Source of the DNA: Pomphorhynchus laevis
Lineage: Eukaryota > Acanthocephala > Palaeacanthocephala > Echinorhynchida > Pomphorhynchidae
Length of the DNA: 64,000 nucleotides
Direction: 5' to 3'
Assembly (NCBI GenBank): GCA_012934845.2
Contig: WNNJ02003183.1
Coordinates: 62,001-126,000, forward strand
Part shown: positions 24,758 to 35,878 of the stretch, in pieces
Layout: every line of letters starts with the position of its first letter
Position numbering within the stretch: position 1 is the first letter of the stretch
Translations under genes and position numbers: made by a program
Notes under the pieces: model-generated
The model's input: only the letters and a program-made list of their open reading frames with translations
Database searches by the model: none
Told to the model about the DNA's origin: nothing

Positions 24758-25135
24758 TTTGGTTTCATATTTTATTGTCTTTCGTGTTTAGTATATACGA
24801 TAACATTCAAAAATATTTACCTCATAGTTACATGAGTAAGTGAATTTTATGCGCTCTTCGTTAGGATGGTTTAGGAAGTCATTTAGTTCGCTTTTGCTAT
24901 ATTCTTAGATCATAAGCACATCTCAATATCGCATTTAGCAAGGCGGTTGGTAAATTGTACAGGAAAGTTTAAAAATTTTGAACTTAGCCATAAATAAGGT
25001 TGTATATGCCGGTGCAAGGGGTTCCCTTGTTGTTGTAGATATATCTCATTTTCAAATGTCAACACGTCGTTTTTTGAGAACTGACCGGGTTTCTTCAACT
25101 ATTAAGTTTCTGAAGTGATTTGGCATACCTCTGGT
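24758..25135 (-). mobile_element. PLE reverse transcriptase scrap (Nematis/Nimbus-like type)
   Basis: Minus-strand frames give VLTFENEIYLQQQG, then in the next frame EPLAPAYTTLFMAKF, then KSELNDFLNHPNEERIKFTY. These match the F/Y-Q-x-x-G-x-x-M/L-x-x-AP-x-YA-x-LF-M run and the LNxxHxxIKFTxE run of Penelope-like reverse transcriptases. The piece is short, has several breaks and abuts the end of LINE family A at 24757. Confidence 0.55.
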
Positions 25136-25555
25136 GGTTTCATAAAGGCTTCAATTCCCAAGACTTGAAGTGTATTCGGGTGTAGTTCTTCCACGTCCAA
25201 AGTCACGAAAATTGCGTTTTGTGTTTCTATTTAATCGCTTCGAATCTTTTAGTCATCTGGCAGTTTGCAGTTTCAGTTTCGTTCAAACGTTTTGATTATC
25301 AATCGGACAATAAAAGCGTTTTTGTTTGCAACTAACTTCTTCGCTATTCAAAGTTCAAGTTTTCGGAATCAAGAGCTATATTAGTAGCTGATAGGTGAGT
25401 TTTTGCTGTTGATATAGTTTAGTTTAGTTTATTTATTTTTTATTTTTTTTTGATTTTTGTTTGTTGTATTTGCTTTTTGTTTTTTGTTTTTATTTATTTA
25501 TTCATATATATACATCTAATATAAGTACATAAGTATAGTTGGAAGGAATTAATCG

Positions 25556-26756
25556 TCATAAGCCAGTTGGGAAGAGAAAATCTTCTTCCCAGCTGGAGGA
25601 AAATTTAAAAAATATAGAAAAAGAATCTTCAGTGCAAAAGAGGCTCTTGCCTATAAAGCAAGACTTTTTCGCACTTTAAATAACATGTAGAGAAAACAAT
25701 AATCTCAACAAAAGAATAAGATAGATAGAGAGAGGGAAATAAGAAAAACTACTCGAGGAGAAATCTTCGAACGGTTTTCCAAAAGAGATTATTTTTACCA
25801 AATCTCCTTCAAAAGCTTAGCTTTAAAAGATAAATTCAAAGCGGCTTTAGTTGGAGAAGAGGGTATAGAAATTATCGACATTTCTCCACAAGTGACGGCC
25901 ATCCTTAGGGATGCGCCGTCATTTGCGGAGAAAGAAGAATTCTTACATCAATATGATGTAAGAATTCTAAAAGCATGCAAATCTTTTAATCAATCATACA
26001 GTTCCTTTTTATTGAAAGGAACTGTATGTAGTTTAAAAACATAAAAGAAGTGAAGGCAGCATCTGCGGACATCGAATATCTGTAAAGATATTCGACGATG
26101 ACAATGCTGCTTTTCGGTATCCGCAGTGTTACAGATGTTAACGCTGGGGACATTTTTTGAACATGTGTCGAGAAGTGTCACCGCGTTGCGTCCACTGCGG
26201 AGAAGAATACGAAACATAAACATGTGGAAATAAAAATAGGCCGACATGTGCAAACTGTAGGCAACCTCACAAGGCGTACTCACACGTTTGTCCAGAGTTC
26301 AAGTCTTACTTGGCCTGGGTAAACGGTGAGAACAAGAAGGCTTGCGAGGAAGCTCAGTCCTACCTTAGGGCAGCCAAAAGTCACTCTCTGGATCAACACG
26401 CTGGACAAGCAGCGATGTTGATTCTGAGAGTACTTATTCTTGAAAAGGAAATGGCTGCCTCAAGGCAGGAAAATGCAAAATTAAAAAAAGATGCTGTAGT
26501 CCACGAATCCGATTTGAAGAAATTCAAATCGGAGTTGAATGCAGCAACATTACGCAAATACAAATCGTTGAAACAGGATAAAGACAAGTCATCGATTTCG
26601 GTGACTACTTTCAATCGTTTCAACGATTTGTCGCAAATACAAGGCTCTCAGAATGAGGACAATACTATAGACTATTGTACCGTAGTATCGGCTGATTCTG
26701 AGGGTCTTTCGATTAAAGCGCCAGGGACTGCTATAAAAGATGCTGACGTTACCTGA
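25556..26756 (+). pseudogene. gag-like ORF1 of LINE family C
   Basis: The early part reads EIFERFSKRDYFYQISFKS and DISPQVTAILRDAPSFAEK in one frame. From about 26090 come CYRC, a stop, RWGHFLNMC, then PRCVHCG, then TCANCRQPHKAYSHVCPEFK: three zinc knuckles of the I/Jockey type. The last 148 codons (26310-26756) are open, with a Lys/Glu-rich helical stretch about residues 45-95 likely to form a coiled coil. Two in-frame stops within the knuckles (TAA between CYRC and RWGH; TAA in EYETxTCGN) make it a pseudogene. Confidence 0.72.
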
Positions 26757-27546
26757 ATCACTTCAGGTGGCGTCTAGTCTAAGGGGCAGTTCCTGGCACA
26801 AAGCTTCGAATACAAGAAAAAAACGAAGAATTGTGTATTCTTCGCTTGAAGACATCTGCCTAATGAGTTGGAATATAGGTTCTGTTAAGAACCTTATACA
26901 GTATTTCAGTCTCATACCGGCAGATGTGCTTCTCTTGCAGGAAGCTAGATCACCCGATCAATTGAAGATTTTTAGCAGCAAGATCGACGACTGCGATACA
27001 TTTGTGTCAGCAGAAGGTCTCAGGATGGAACTCTTCCTAGTGTCGGTGGTAAAGAAGCGTTTTTGTGCATCTTTACTATCGCATGGCACTAGCCAAGTAG
27101 GTTCATTCCAGCTCCTCCAGTTTTTCATCTCTAGACGCCCAGTTTATGTAGCAAATTGTTACATTAAGCCCGGGGCCTGGAGTTCGAAAAAGGAGAGGAG
27201 AGAGAGTCGATCAATGCTGTTGAAGTTCTTCAATTTGGGTGGTCAATTTTTAATTGGAGATTTCAACGACGACGGGTCTCGAGTGGGCAGCATGATCGCT
27301 CCAGCATGGGAGGTCATATGTCCCCCGGAAGGGACATTCATCCGTCGTCGCAATGGGTATTGCTCCACGTTAGATTTTGCTATGCAAAACAAAAATACAA
27401 ATTTTAAAATTAAATGGCAGCAGAATTTGCTGCCAGATACTTTTAATGATGGGCATAAGCTTGTATATTGGTCGTGGAAGGAGGAACTAGTTTTCAAGAT
27501 AAGATTCCAACCGACACGGGTCAGTATACAAGCTTTTAATAGATAA
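26740..27546 (+). pseudogene. Apurinic-type endonuclease of LINE family C, 268 aa open
   Basis: Open for 268 codons and overlapping the end of ORF1. Signature pieces: LMSWNIGSVKNL (about residue 40), VLLLQEARS (62), GDFNDDGSRVG (about 172), CSTLDFAMQ (209) and DGHKLVYW at the end, where the usual SDH has changed to DGH. This nuclease nicks the target for reverse transcription. The frame ends with TAA about 80 bp before the open RT frame, which is in another phase. Confidence 0.75.
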
Positions 27547-27557
27547 TAAGGGAAGTA

Positions 27558-28957
27558 ATGATAAATTTAAATAATAAAGATATTTTTTGTACTATTTTAA
27601 AAAATACTTTTAATGAAATAATAAATTTTAGTATCGGCAATAATAATTTTATAATAAATAATAATTTTAATTTTTTCGATTGTTTGAATATTTTAGATGA
27701 GACGTTTTTGACAAATTTTACAAATAAATTAAAAGAATCAAATTGTCTATTAATTTTAAATAATGTAATTTTTAGTAATGCAAATAAATTTTTAACTACT
27801 AAACGATCGCCCAACATCAAGTACACTTTTAAAGCTCTTTATTTGAAACGTATTCTCTGGGGTTTACGAACGGATGCGAATCCTTCGTCTCAGAGAATCG
27901 CTCAAATGGCTCTGCTCAAGAATGATATTCAAGAGTTGGAGCAGAGGGTAGACGCTAAGAAGTTGCTGTATTACAAGAATTTTTCAAAGGAATGGTGGCA
28001 AACTATTAGGCGAACTACGTTCCGTTCTTGGAGGGCAGCAGCTTCTAAGTGGATATCCTCTAAGGGTTTTGGGAATGTACTTCATGAAATGAAAATGAAA
28101 CACCTAACCGATGCTGAAGGATGGACAGAGAGAAAAATGATGAATATCCGTATGGAACTCTTGTTTTCGACCATCGACAATTCGCAAGATGACATCACTA
28201 TCGAGGACATTTTGAGTGCGTGGCCAGTCGTGCCAAAGACTTCGTCTAACGGGTCTTCGGCATGTGATGCTGCGACCAAATTGATCGTCGATAGGGCTCG
28301 GACGGATATTGCTGCCAAGATGCTAGGGGTGTCTTTAGCATCTTGGTGTGATATTGCAGTCGGAAAAGTGGTGTTCCTTGCGAAGGGAAGGTGGGTGTCG
28401 AATGCTAAAGACGCAAGACCCATAACAATATCTAATAATATTGTTATGTTGTATGAGAGAGCTCTTGCGAGCACCCACGCCATCATTTATGCGGACGACA
28501 TTTCGATCGCATTTAAGAGAAATACTCTGGCGGATGCAAGGTTTAAAGGACGAATGAAGTCTGTAATGGCTTGCCTTTAAACCCAACGAAGAGCAATTTT
28601 GTTCATTACAGATTCCGGCCTCCTGGAAAGCACACTCGTCTCCTCGATTCTCTTCCAGGGAATCGAAAGCGTCGGGTGCGCATTCTGGGATCCGTTTTCG
28701 AACCACGTTTGCATCCTAGGTCAGATATGGCCAGGTGTTTCAAATTAGTTAGAAAAGGGCTACGTATGTTTGAAAGAGCTAGACGATTAAATGCCGATTT
28801 GGGTAGATGTGTAATTGTGCTCAATGCGTTTGTATTGAGCGGATTGTACTTCTACTCAAACAATCGCCCTCCAGAACAACGATATCTATTTTTAAAACGA
28901 TTATTAATTTTAATAAATAATTTTTTATTAATGAAATTGAAATTAAAAATAAATTAA
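27558..28957 (+). pseudogene. Reverse transcriptase of LINE family C with its palm core deleted
   Basis: An open frame of 340 codons runs from a strongly AT-rich segment (27558-27800, Asn/Ile/Phe-rich) through a normal linker (LQQRVDAKK-like helical part, WWQTIRR) to the fingers (VVFLAKGRWVSNAKDARPIT, SNNIVMLYERALAS). The next residues are THAIIYADDISIAF: the catalytic Asp of motif A and the PQGSPLSP of motif B, normally between LYERALA and YADD, are absent, an in-frame loss of about 400 nt. A shifted frame (28571-28957) goes on with LNPTKSNFVHYRF and the thumb. It cannot encode an active enzyme. Confidence 0.78.
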
Positions 28958-28960
28958 TTA

Positions 28961-29925
28961 AAACATGTTTTATTTTACAATTTAAAAAATCAAATGTTTT
29001 AAATAATTTTTTGTTTATCTTGTTTGAAATTTGTTTGATAATTTTTAAATTTGGATGTGTATATTAATTTTATATTGCGCTTGCCTACAAGTGCTTTGTC
29101 AGAGAAATTAAGAAAAGTATAATTAAATGTATTCTATCTCCATTTTTTTGTCATTGTTCAAATAATTTTAAGATAATGTTACAAAATATTTTTTATTTGT
29201 AATATCAATTTTATCCAAATTTTGTTTTTCATGATGATTTCGAATTTTTATTTTAGAATTGAATTTTAGCATTTTATCATTTTGAATTTTTGTTTTAAAT
29301 TCTTATCGTCGACATCCAACAAGATAAATCTCAATCGAAATCTGCAATAAGAAAGAAAAAAAGAAAAAAGAAAGGAAACTCGATTGGGGCTCCATATTTG
29401 GCAGAGGTTGAAAAAGTCAGAAAAAAAACGAAAATATATATGAATTTTGTGTTTTTTACTTTAATAATTCATTAATTTTTTTAGTCATCTGAACTGTTCA
29501 CATGTGCAGTTACGTCTTTTGTAAGTGGTCACAATTGAGAATAAACACAATGGCTAAAGCTGGTATATATTTTACTTTATGGCAAAAATACAGAAGAAGA
29601 TAATCCCTATCAGAGTAGACTGATTGTTTGCTGTTTCCAGGCACTTACAGATATTTTTTAAATATCAATTTTCATTATTTAGAAATAAATGTAACGATGA
29701 TAACAGTCTGGCAAAGTTTGGGTCTAGTACGACAATAATAGTTTTGCCTTTCATCCGATTTCTCAGTGCCACTAACTAAACAAAACCCAAATCCGATTAC
29801 AATTACTATTTGATTTTTTTAATGCTCAAGTTTTTATTATAAAACAATAATAATACAATTAAAAATTACAATCAAAAAGTTACCCGCAAATGATCCCTAA
29901 TATAATCATTAAATTTAAGACTCTT
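28961..29925. other. AT-rich DNA, nothing recognised
   Basis: No gene or element end recognised; a purine-rich run lies at about 29350-29380. Confidence 0.5.
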
Positions 29926-29929
29926 CATT

Positions 29930-30135
29930 AAATTCTCAGCCATCCGTAGCGGATCCACGACTAATTATCCCCGAATGGATTTGCTGTCCGTGCTCGAACC
30001 GGTGAAATGCAGAGCGGGGGCTGCGAAGACACATAGAAGCTGATCGCGCAAGGGAGAAACTTATCCTTCATCGGATAAGTGCGATACACTTCGCATAGTC
30101 TATTTCGCGCTTATTGGCCAACATCCTGGCTAATG
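29930..30135. other. GC-richer island, unidentified
   Basis: About 200 bp of near-balanced base composition in AT-rich surroundings. It has a perfect hairpin ACTTATCC/GGATAAGT (about 30057-30078) and, on the minus strand, GGTTCGAGCAC, which resembles a tRNA B box. No A box at a fitting distance, no tRNA fold and no clear reading frame were found. It could be a degraded RNA gene, a SINE head or an exon. Confidence 0.35.
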
Positions 30136-30304
30136 CCTTCTATTTGATTGAATTAAGAATAATAAAATTCAGAATTAAGTAATTTTATTGTGCCAAAATT
30201 GACAAATTAAAAATTGATGCTGTCATCACTTCTAGATTTAAATCGTTTCGTGTTTAATCATGATGTTTCTAAAACGCTGTTTTTCTCAATGCAAAATTAT
30301 GTAA

Positions 30305-30840
30305 GTTTAATTTTTTATTTAATAGTAATTAATAGCAAAAATAGGTAGATTTTCAAATTGAATGTAGCACCTTCCCATACAAACGCTGATTTAATTTTAA
30401 ATTAGAAATGAAATCAATTAAAATTGTATAATGTAAGACAAAAAGTCTTTCTTTAAATTTAATTATCAATAAAGCAGACGAGCTGAGTGCTCGTCTGCCC
30501 ATATTAAATTACCGAAACTTGAAACGTATGTAGTGGATCATTAGTTGATAAGGTCCACAAATACTGAAATGTAGCGTACTGCTGTTGGCTTATGGTAACA
30601 ATGGCTGTACATACATATCAACTTATTGAAAATTGTAATCAATAGCAACAATACGTAGGTTTTCAAATTGAAGCTAGAACGTTCCCCTACTAACGATGAT
30701 TTAATTTGAAATCAGAAATGAAATCAATTAAATTTGCAAAATACAGGATAAAAGTTTTTCATTAAATCTATTTGCCAATAAAGCAGACGATTTGAAAGAT
30801 CGTCAACCATAGCGTACTGAGGTTGGCTTATAGATAGAAT
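30305..30840. repeat. Direct repeat, 310-bp offset
   Basis: Blocks AATAGCAA.AATA.GTAG.TTTTCAAATTGAA, GAAATGAAATCAATTAAA and CAATAAAGCAGACGA occur at about 30331-30483 and again at 30641-30790. A further shared block, AGCGTACTG..GTTGGCTTAT, follows each. The first copy has a small hairpin, GCAGACGAGC/GCTCGTCTGC, which the second copy has mostly lost. Possibly two tandem copies of a short element; unidentified. Confidence 0.75.
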
Positions 30841-31283
30841 TAAAGCAACGTGAAGTGTCATCAAAAAATCGCAGTTGAAACATTGATGGCAAAATATGTA
30901 GCTACATATATTTAATATGTAACTTACATATTAAATATAATATGTAACTTATCTTTGATGTAACTACAAAATTCTGTTATTACAGGATTATCTGTAATCA
31001 CAGATAAATAAAAGTAAATATTTAAATAAAACTTGTTGAAAATACAAAACATAAATCTTAATTTTAATTTTAATTCGATGCATCAGCATCGAGTTATTCT
31101 CGATAATTATTAAAATTAAATTATTAAATTAAAATAATTAATAATTTAATTATTATTTTATTTAATTTTAATTTTAAAATTAAAATTAAATTGAATTTTT
31201 TTTGGGTTTTATTAAATTAATTAATTCAATTTATTAAAAAGACAAATTAAAATATTAACATTCTTCATCAATTACTGTATCAA

Positions 31284-31508
31284 TTACTGAGGTGTGAATG
31301 CAAAGCATACTACGATCGTGGGGGCATACTCCTTTACTTGATTGGTATCATTGAATATATCATTATTTTCGGTTAGTGCCACGGCAAAATTGATTTCTGC
31401 ATCGCAGACTGATTTGATGCAAACGTAAATTCGTTTCTTACACCTACATTTTATTGACTCCGAGTTTATATCTAGCTTAATGGAAGGGATCAAGGATCGG
31501 CTAAACAC
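31284..31508 (-). other. Orphan exon-like frame, 74 codons
   Basis: The minus-strand frame is open and stays open upstream to about 31530 past a possible 3' splice site (CTCCAG). It reads SRSLIPSIKLDINSESIKC and ALTENNDIFNDTNQVKEY with a typical mix of residues, and ends at TAA after FAFTPQ. I recognise no family. It may be the last exon of a gene running to the left on the minus strand, or chance. Confidence 0.25.
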
Positions 31509-31599
31509 TACTTGTCTGGAGATAGTCTAATAAATTAAAATCGTCTAATAATAAATTAGATACAAATATAATAAATTCAATTATATTAATATAAATATA

Positions 31600-31795
31600 T
31601 CAATATAATCGTCTAATATCACAACAAATTTTGTTTGAATGCACGACATGTGAATTTGCAGATTTAGCACATGGATATGAATTTTTCCTAAAGAAACAGT
31701 TTCGCAAAACTGTTCCTCAATCCTTCACGTGTTATCTTGCTAAACAACTCGCTAAATTGCCCCTCTTAGATATCAACAGGCTTCGCAAAAGTTAA
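31600..31795 (+). other. Orphan exon-like frame ending at TAA
   Basis: The plus-strand frame is open without a start codon and reads LFECTTCEFADLAHGYEFFL, then FRKTVPQSFTCYLAKQLAKL and a stop at 31793-31795. Residue use looks natural and the base composition is higher in GC than the flanks. A splice acceptor is possible (TTTGCAG at about 31661). No family recognised. Confidence 0.25.
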
Positions 31796-32124
31796 CTTTA
31801 TGGAGTAATAATGTAATTACAGTAGTTACTATTGTAATCACTTCAATAGTTAGATTTACCTGCTTTGTGTAATTATTTATTGTAATAATTATGTAAATAA
31901 TTATTTAATATATTTTTAGTATTATTTCTTTTGTTATTTTATCAATTAAAAAAGATTTTAATTTGATTAAAATTGTAGTATATTTTCAATTAATATTAAT
32001 AATGTTTCATAGATTATATAATAATGAATAATTTTTATGAGATTATATGTATAATAATATATTTCAATAAAAGGTAACATACATAATAATACAATTTATG
32101 TAGTTTGAGCTCTTCACAAACTCT

Positions 32125-33420
32125 TCAGTTCCGCCACGAGCGGCTTGTGTCCAAGCTCGCCACATCCTCCCCGCCGGCGTCTACCTGGCTTGTCTCCTTT
32201 GCCGTATTTGCAGCTGATTCGGTTGGCGCGTCCAATGCTTGCAGCGGAACCCCACATGATTCGCTTTCGACTGATGATAGTCGAGTTAATATACCAGCGA
32301 TATCATTGTATGGTTCAGTATTGAACATACGACGCTTCGGTGTTTCCATTATCGTCTGTGGGGCATCAGATAGTGGGTGGTTGCGTCCATTCAACGACGC
32401 TAGGATTGCCCGAGCATTTCCGCGCATGAGGGCCAACGATGCTCTTTGGAATAGGTGATCTACCGTTTTATGATATTCGATCCCAGTTGTGGCGGATATC
32501 TGTCTTGCTATCGATCGCATGAGACGTTCGCCTTGGTCGTTCCAGCCCCCATACGTCTCTACTACTGCCGGTATAAATTGATAACCAGCGGACTCCATAC
32601 GTGCTCAATACTTCCTCTCCTTGACATTGACTGCATACATTGTCGCTGCATAGCCTGGCGTTATCGATGCGTTTGCTATGTACGCTGATTGTTGTGGATG
32701 TGTTACAGCGAAATCAACTGTACGAGGAGGGTCCCCATGAATCAAAACGTTTGCAGGTCGTTCACGAAGGTCTGGTATAAGGTTCCTTACCTCCAAAGCG
32801 ACATGCATTCCTGAAGATTGAGCGGCATGAAAGACCACATCGCGAATTCCGTTGTGTCGCAGTCCCGGGTAACCCCCATATTGGCAGGTCAGTGCATGTA
32901 GGCCGACTGAATCAGCGGGGAGAAAGCATCGCCCACACCGATCTCCAGGTGAAAATAGAGGCGCACCAAGCCAAAATCGAGTTAAGGCGCAAAACTGCGA
33001 AGGGGGAATGTCCATTCCGAGCGCTTTATTTGGGACCACTCGTAACCAGGAACTGGCGTGAGGGCGTGACACAGCCAGCAATCGAGCTCTGTTGAAGTGG
33101 TGAACGTCCGCAAGCATTTGCTCGTGAACTTTATTATCGAGGAGCATTGATAGCTTGTGTTGACTGTCAGATTGCATTATTGGTGGTGATTCATGTGGTG
33201 AAGATAATCTCTCGATAAAGTCAGATAGTCCTGGGAAAGTATTGACAGAAAGTCCCCATTCGGCACATACCCTTTGTACACTGGCAATGTACGCACAAGG
33301 TGCATGCTTCACAGTTTCGCGGATCCCGAAGCCACCCAACCTTAAAGGAAGCGTAATTTGGGTTCGCATCAGAGGGTTTAGCTGGACAGACGTCATTTTA
33401 TTTTCGGGGCACTGGCGCAA
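32125..33420 (-). pseudogene. C-terminal CCHC finger and restriction-like endonuclease
   Basis: Reads LPLRLGGFGIRETVKHA, then LTRFWLGAPLF, CGRCFLPADSVGLHALTC (CxxC...HxxxxC finger), RHNGIRDVVFHAA, RPANVLIHG, RTVDFAVTHP, KERKY, a TGA at 32605, then FIPAVVETYGGW. This is the order of the nuclease that nicks the target in R2/R4/NeSL-type LINEs. The expected RPAD has become RPAN, so the first acidic residue of the nuclease core is lost in this copy. The last 80 residues are low in complexity and not conserved in the family. Confidence 0.8.
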
Positions 33421-34922
33421 TATCGCAGTAGTAAGTAAGCGACCTGTGTATCAGGAATGGTGGTTATCAAATCGATTTGAGTTCTTAATTTTGGCAAATT
33501 TACTCTCATCAGCTGATCATTAACGAAATCTTGGCACCCTATAGGTGTGCCGAGCAAGCAAAAATTTCCACTTTCATTAAGTATTGGTTGAGATGCACAT
33601 GCCTCTGAGAAAGTTTGCAAGGCTACGGCAGAGCCTTTAATCTCGGTATTTTGCCAGTTAAGGTCCAAACGGAGTAGAGCAAACTCTCTTTCTAGGTAAG
33701 CCAGCGCATCAGCTACTGCTGTGGGATGCCCTCCGATTATGCCGTCATCCAAATACCAGCGGTTTAAATGTATTCCATGTAAGCAACCAACCGAAGTAAT
33801 GCAATCATGAATTGCCAATGAAAATAGGGACGGTCCTAAGGGATCTCCTTGTTGTACGCCTTGGCATGATCGAAGGGGTTCCAAATTTCCGAATCAAAGC
33901 AATGATGGCTCGGAGTAGCAGTATCTCAACCACGACATTAATTGCGGGACAGATCGTTGAATTACACTGAATATGGCATGTCGGCTGATAGAATTGAAAG
34001 CATTCCTGAGATCGACCTTAGCCCACACCCAGTCATCCTTATCGCGTCGTCGAGTGTGTTCATCTCTCACAATGTGTATTATGCTATCAACCCCGTTTTT
34101 AGTTGCTACACCGAGCTGAGTTGGTTGCAACACTGACAAAAAGACTGTGCTGAGTTTACGACATGCACATTTTGAGCAGAGTCGTCTAAGCGTTTCCCCG
34201 GCCGCGATAGGACGCACTCCATCGGGTTCTTTCACAAGTGCAATCAGATTCGCACCACATAAGTATCTGGCCACAGATTCATGTCCTCCCCCATTCAAAA
34301 GGGTGTTCACAAGGGACGTAATTCGCTGCAAAAACGATCCAGACAAATGGGATGTTAGTAAATCTTGTAAATGCTCTGGGCGAAGTCCTAGGCAGCCGGA
34401 CGCTGACGTCGAGGGAAATGAGAAAATGGCTGTCCTCACCAGACTGCAATCCACAACCAAAGAATTGACTTGAAAGCCCGCATCAAGGCAAGTATCCGAT
34501 TGTAAACGATAAATCCCGTTTTGTGGGTGTAGATTAAGCAGTTTTTCACGAACTGTCTCATTGACCGGGCCCAATCCATTATAACATAGTATTTTCATCG
34601 CTTTTCCGTAGTTGCCACGCCGAGCAAGATCCACAGCTGAGTTAGTAGGGACATCTGCGGCGCGCGAAGCTTCGTAAGGTTTGGCGAGACTGGCAATAAG
34701 TTGCTCCAAAGGTGTGGAGGTGTACCGGCACAAGCTTTCTTTCATGTGACTTGCATTATTGCGCTGTGCACGCTGTGATGAGGACCTCTCGATATGAGTT
34801 GCAAAACATATCTTTGGGAACAATAGTAGACGTACCCATGACTCCTCTGTATTCAAAGAAAGTGCGTCCTTTATTAAATCTGACATTATTTGTGCTGTCA
34901 TTCCGCGTATTCGTGTAGGCAA
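33393..34922 (-). pseudogene. Reverse transcriptase of the RLE LINE
   Basis: Motifs in order: FSFPSTSASGCLGLRPEHLQ (about 34400), NLIALVKEPDGVRPIAAGE, LGVATKNGVDSIIH, WAKVDLRNAFNSISRHA (motif A, catalytic Asp), a TGA at 33894-33896, GVQQGDPLGPSLFSLAIHD (motif B), then HLNRWYLDDGIIGG (motif C, YLDD in place of FADD/YADD) and LDLNWQNTEIKG. All active-site aspartates are kept. The frame shifts near 33400, in LLRYCASAP. Confidence 0.82.
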
Positions 34923-34940
34923 ACGAACTACAGTGCCTGA

Positions 34941-35288
34941 TTATCTTCTCCATCCCTGATGTAGACAATCGGTAGCAAGAGTATCCGGTGTTGAAGCTCC
35001 AATTGTATGCTCAGGTTCAACGCACTGTTCATTTTGAGCCAAACATGCGCGGCAAACCCACTTGGGAATTATTGCAGCTTGCTTCTTGGTCAGGCCAACA
35101 CAAGATAAGTGGTGCCACGTAGAACATGTATCACATTCTATCAGGACCTTACGCCGATTTATCTTCATGCATATTGGGCATCTGCTCGTATCCGCTACGT
35201 TCGCATTTTCTTGCAAATGGCTACAGCCATTCGCCTTGAGTGTGCTGCAGTCGTGCGATAATTCCATAGCTGACGCGGATGTTTCCAA
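34941..35288 (-). pseudogene. N-terminal PHD-finger region of the RLE LINE
   Basis: Starts METSASAMELSHDC and after 35 residues gives a zinc-binding run: CPICMKINRRKVLIECDTC, WHHLSCVGL and WVCRAC. This is the Cys4-His-Cys3 spacing of a PHD finger, including the Trp before the last Cys pair. PHD fingers read histone H3 tails, and in a LINE could steer insertion by chromatin state (inference). The frame meets TAA at 34941-34943 and continues open in the same phase into the RT. Confidence 0.8.
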
Positions 35289-35300
35289 ACTTGCGCGGTT

Positions 35301-35878
35301 TCAATTTAAATTTAATATAATAATAAATATTCAAAAGATTATATTATGTATAATAATATAATATAAATTAAAATAAATATTATAATTTAATAAATATTAA
35401 TTAATATTAATTGATATTAATTAAATATTAATTTATACTAATTTAATAGTTTATTAATTATTAATTAAAATTTTATAATATAATCGCTTGATTGAGAGCT
35501 TACTTAGATAATATATTTACGTCAAAACAGTATTGTTTATCGTCGAGGTTACTTTAGATAACGGTAATTAGCAAAAATAATATAATTACAGATGATCATT
35601 GTTCCAATTAGCATCTGTAATTAATTAATTTTGATTGGGCAATCAAAATTTTATTTTAAGTAAAATGGGAAATGGTTTATTCAAATTTTCAAACACAACT
35701 GTGTTCATCATCAAGAATTATATCAGCAGCTTGTAAACTTTGCGCATGTTTATATTATTTCAGAAAAGATTGTTACACATTGGTTAGTTCAAAGAACAAA
35801 ATAAAAATAAAAATGCATTGAGCAGATACGAGCATTATAATCAAAAAATAAAAAAAATATTAAAAACAACAAATCAAA
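35301..35878. other. AT-rich DNA, nothing recognised
   Basis: Very AT-rich in the first 200 bp; no gene or element recognised. Confidence 0.5.

Larger units (their letters stand above)
25230..28960 (+). mobile_element. I/Jockey-like LINE (family C), 5' UTR to RT end
   Basis: In order: a possible 5' UTR with CAGTTTCAGTTTCGTTC at about 25270, gag with zinc knuckles, endonuclease, and reverse transcriptase with an internal deletion. It is related to family A by organisation but clearly distinct in sequence. Several frame breaks. After 28960 the DNA turns AT-rich and no poly-A tail or target-site duplication could be made out. Confidence 0.8.
32100..35300 (-). mobile_element. Nearly whole LINE: PHD finger, reverse transcriptase, restriction-like endonuclease
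   Basis: On the minus strand a single ORF of about 1050 codons can be followed from a Met at 35288 to a stop at 32125, with only three in-frame stops (34941, 33894 and 32605) and one frameshift at about 33400. Domain order is PHD zinc finger, RT, CCHC finger and PD-(D/E)XK-type nuclease, that of LINEs that use a restriction-like endonuclease (R2/R4/NeSL group) and insert by target-primed reverse transcription. GC content is well above the flanks. Two of the stops (both TGA) are what CGA to TGA change would give. No apurinic-type endonuclease is present. Confidence 0.85.

Noticed and set aside
29990-30015. tRNA gene from the GGTTCGAGCAC string
   Set aside because: No acceptor stem, anticodon arm or A box at the right distance could be drawn.
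33894-33896. In-frame TGA codons in the RLE LINE as selenocysteine
   Set aside because: No selenocysteine insertion element seen, and both TGA codons are simply explained by CGA to TGA change in an aging copy.
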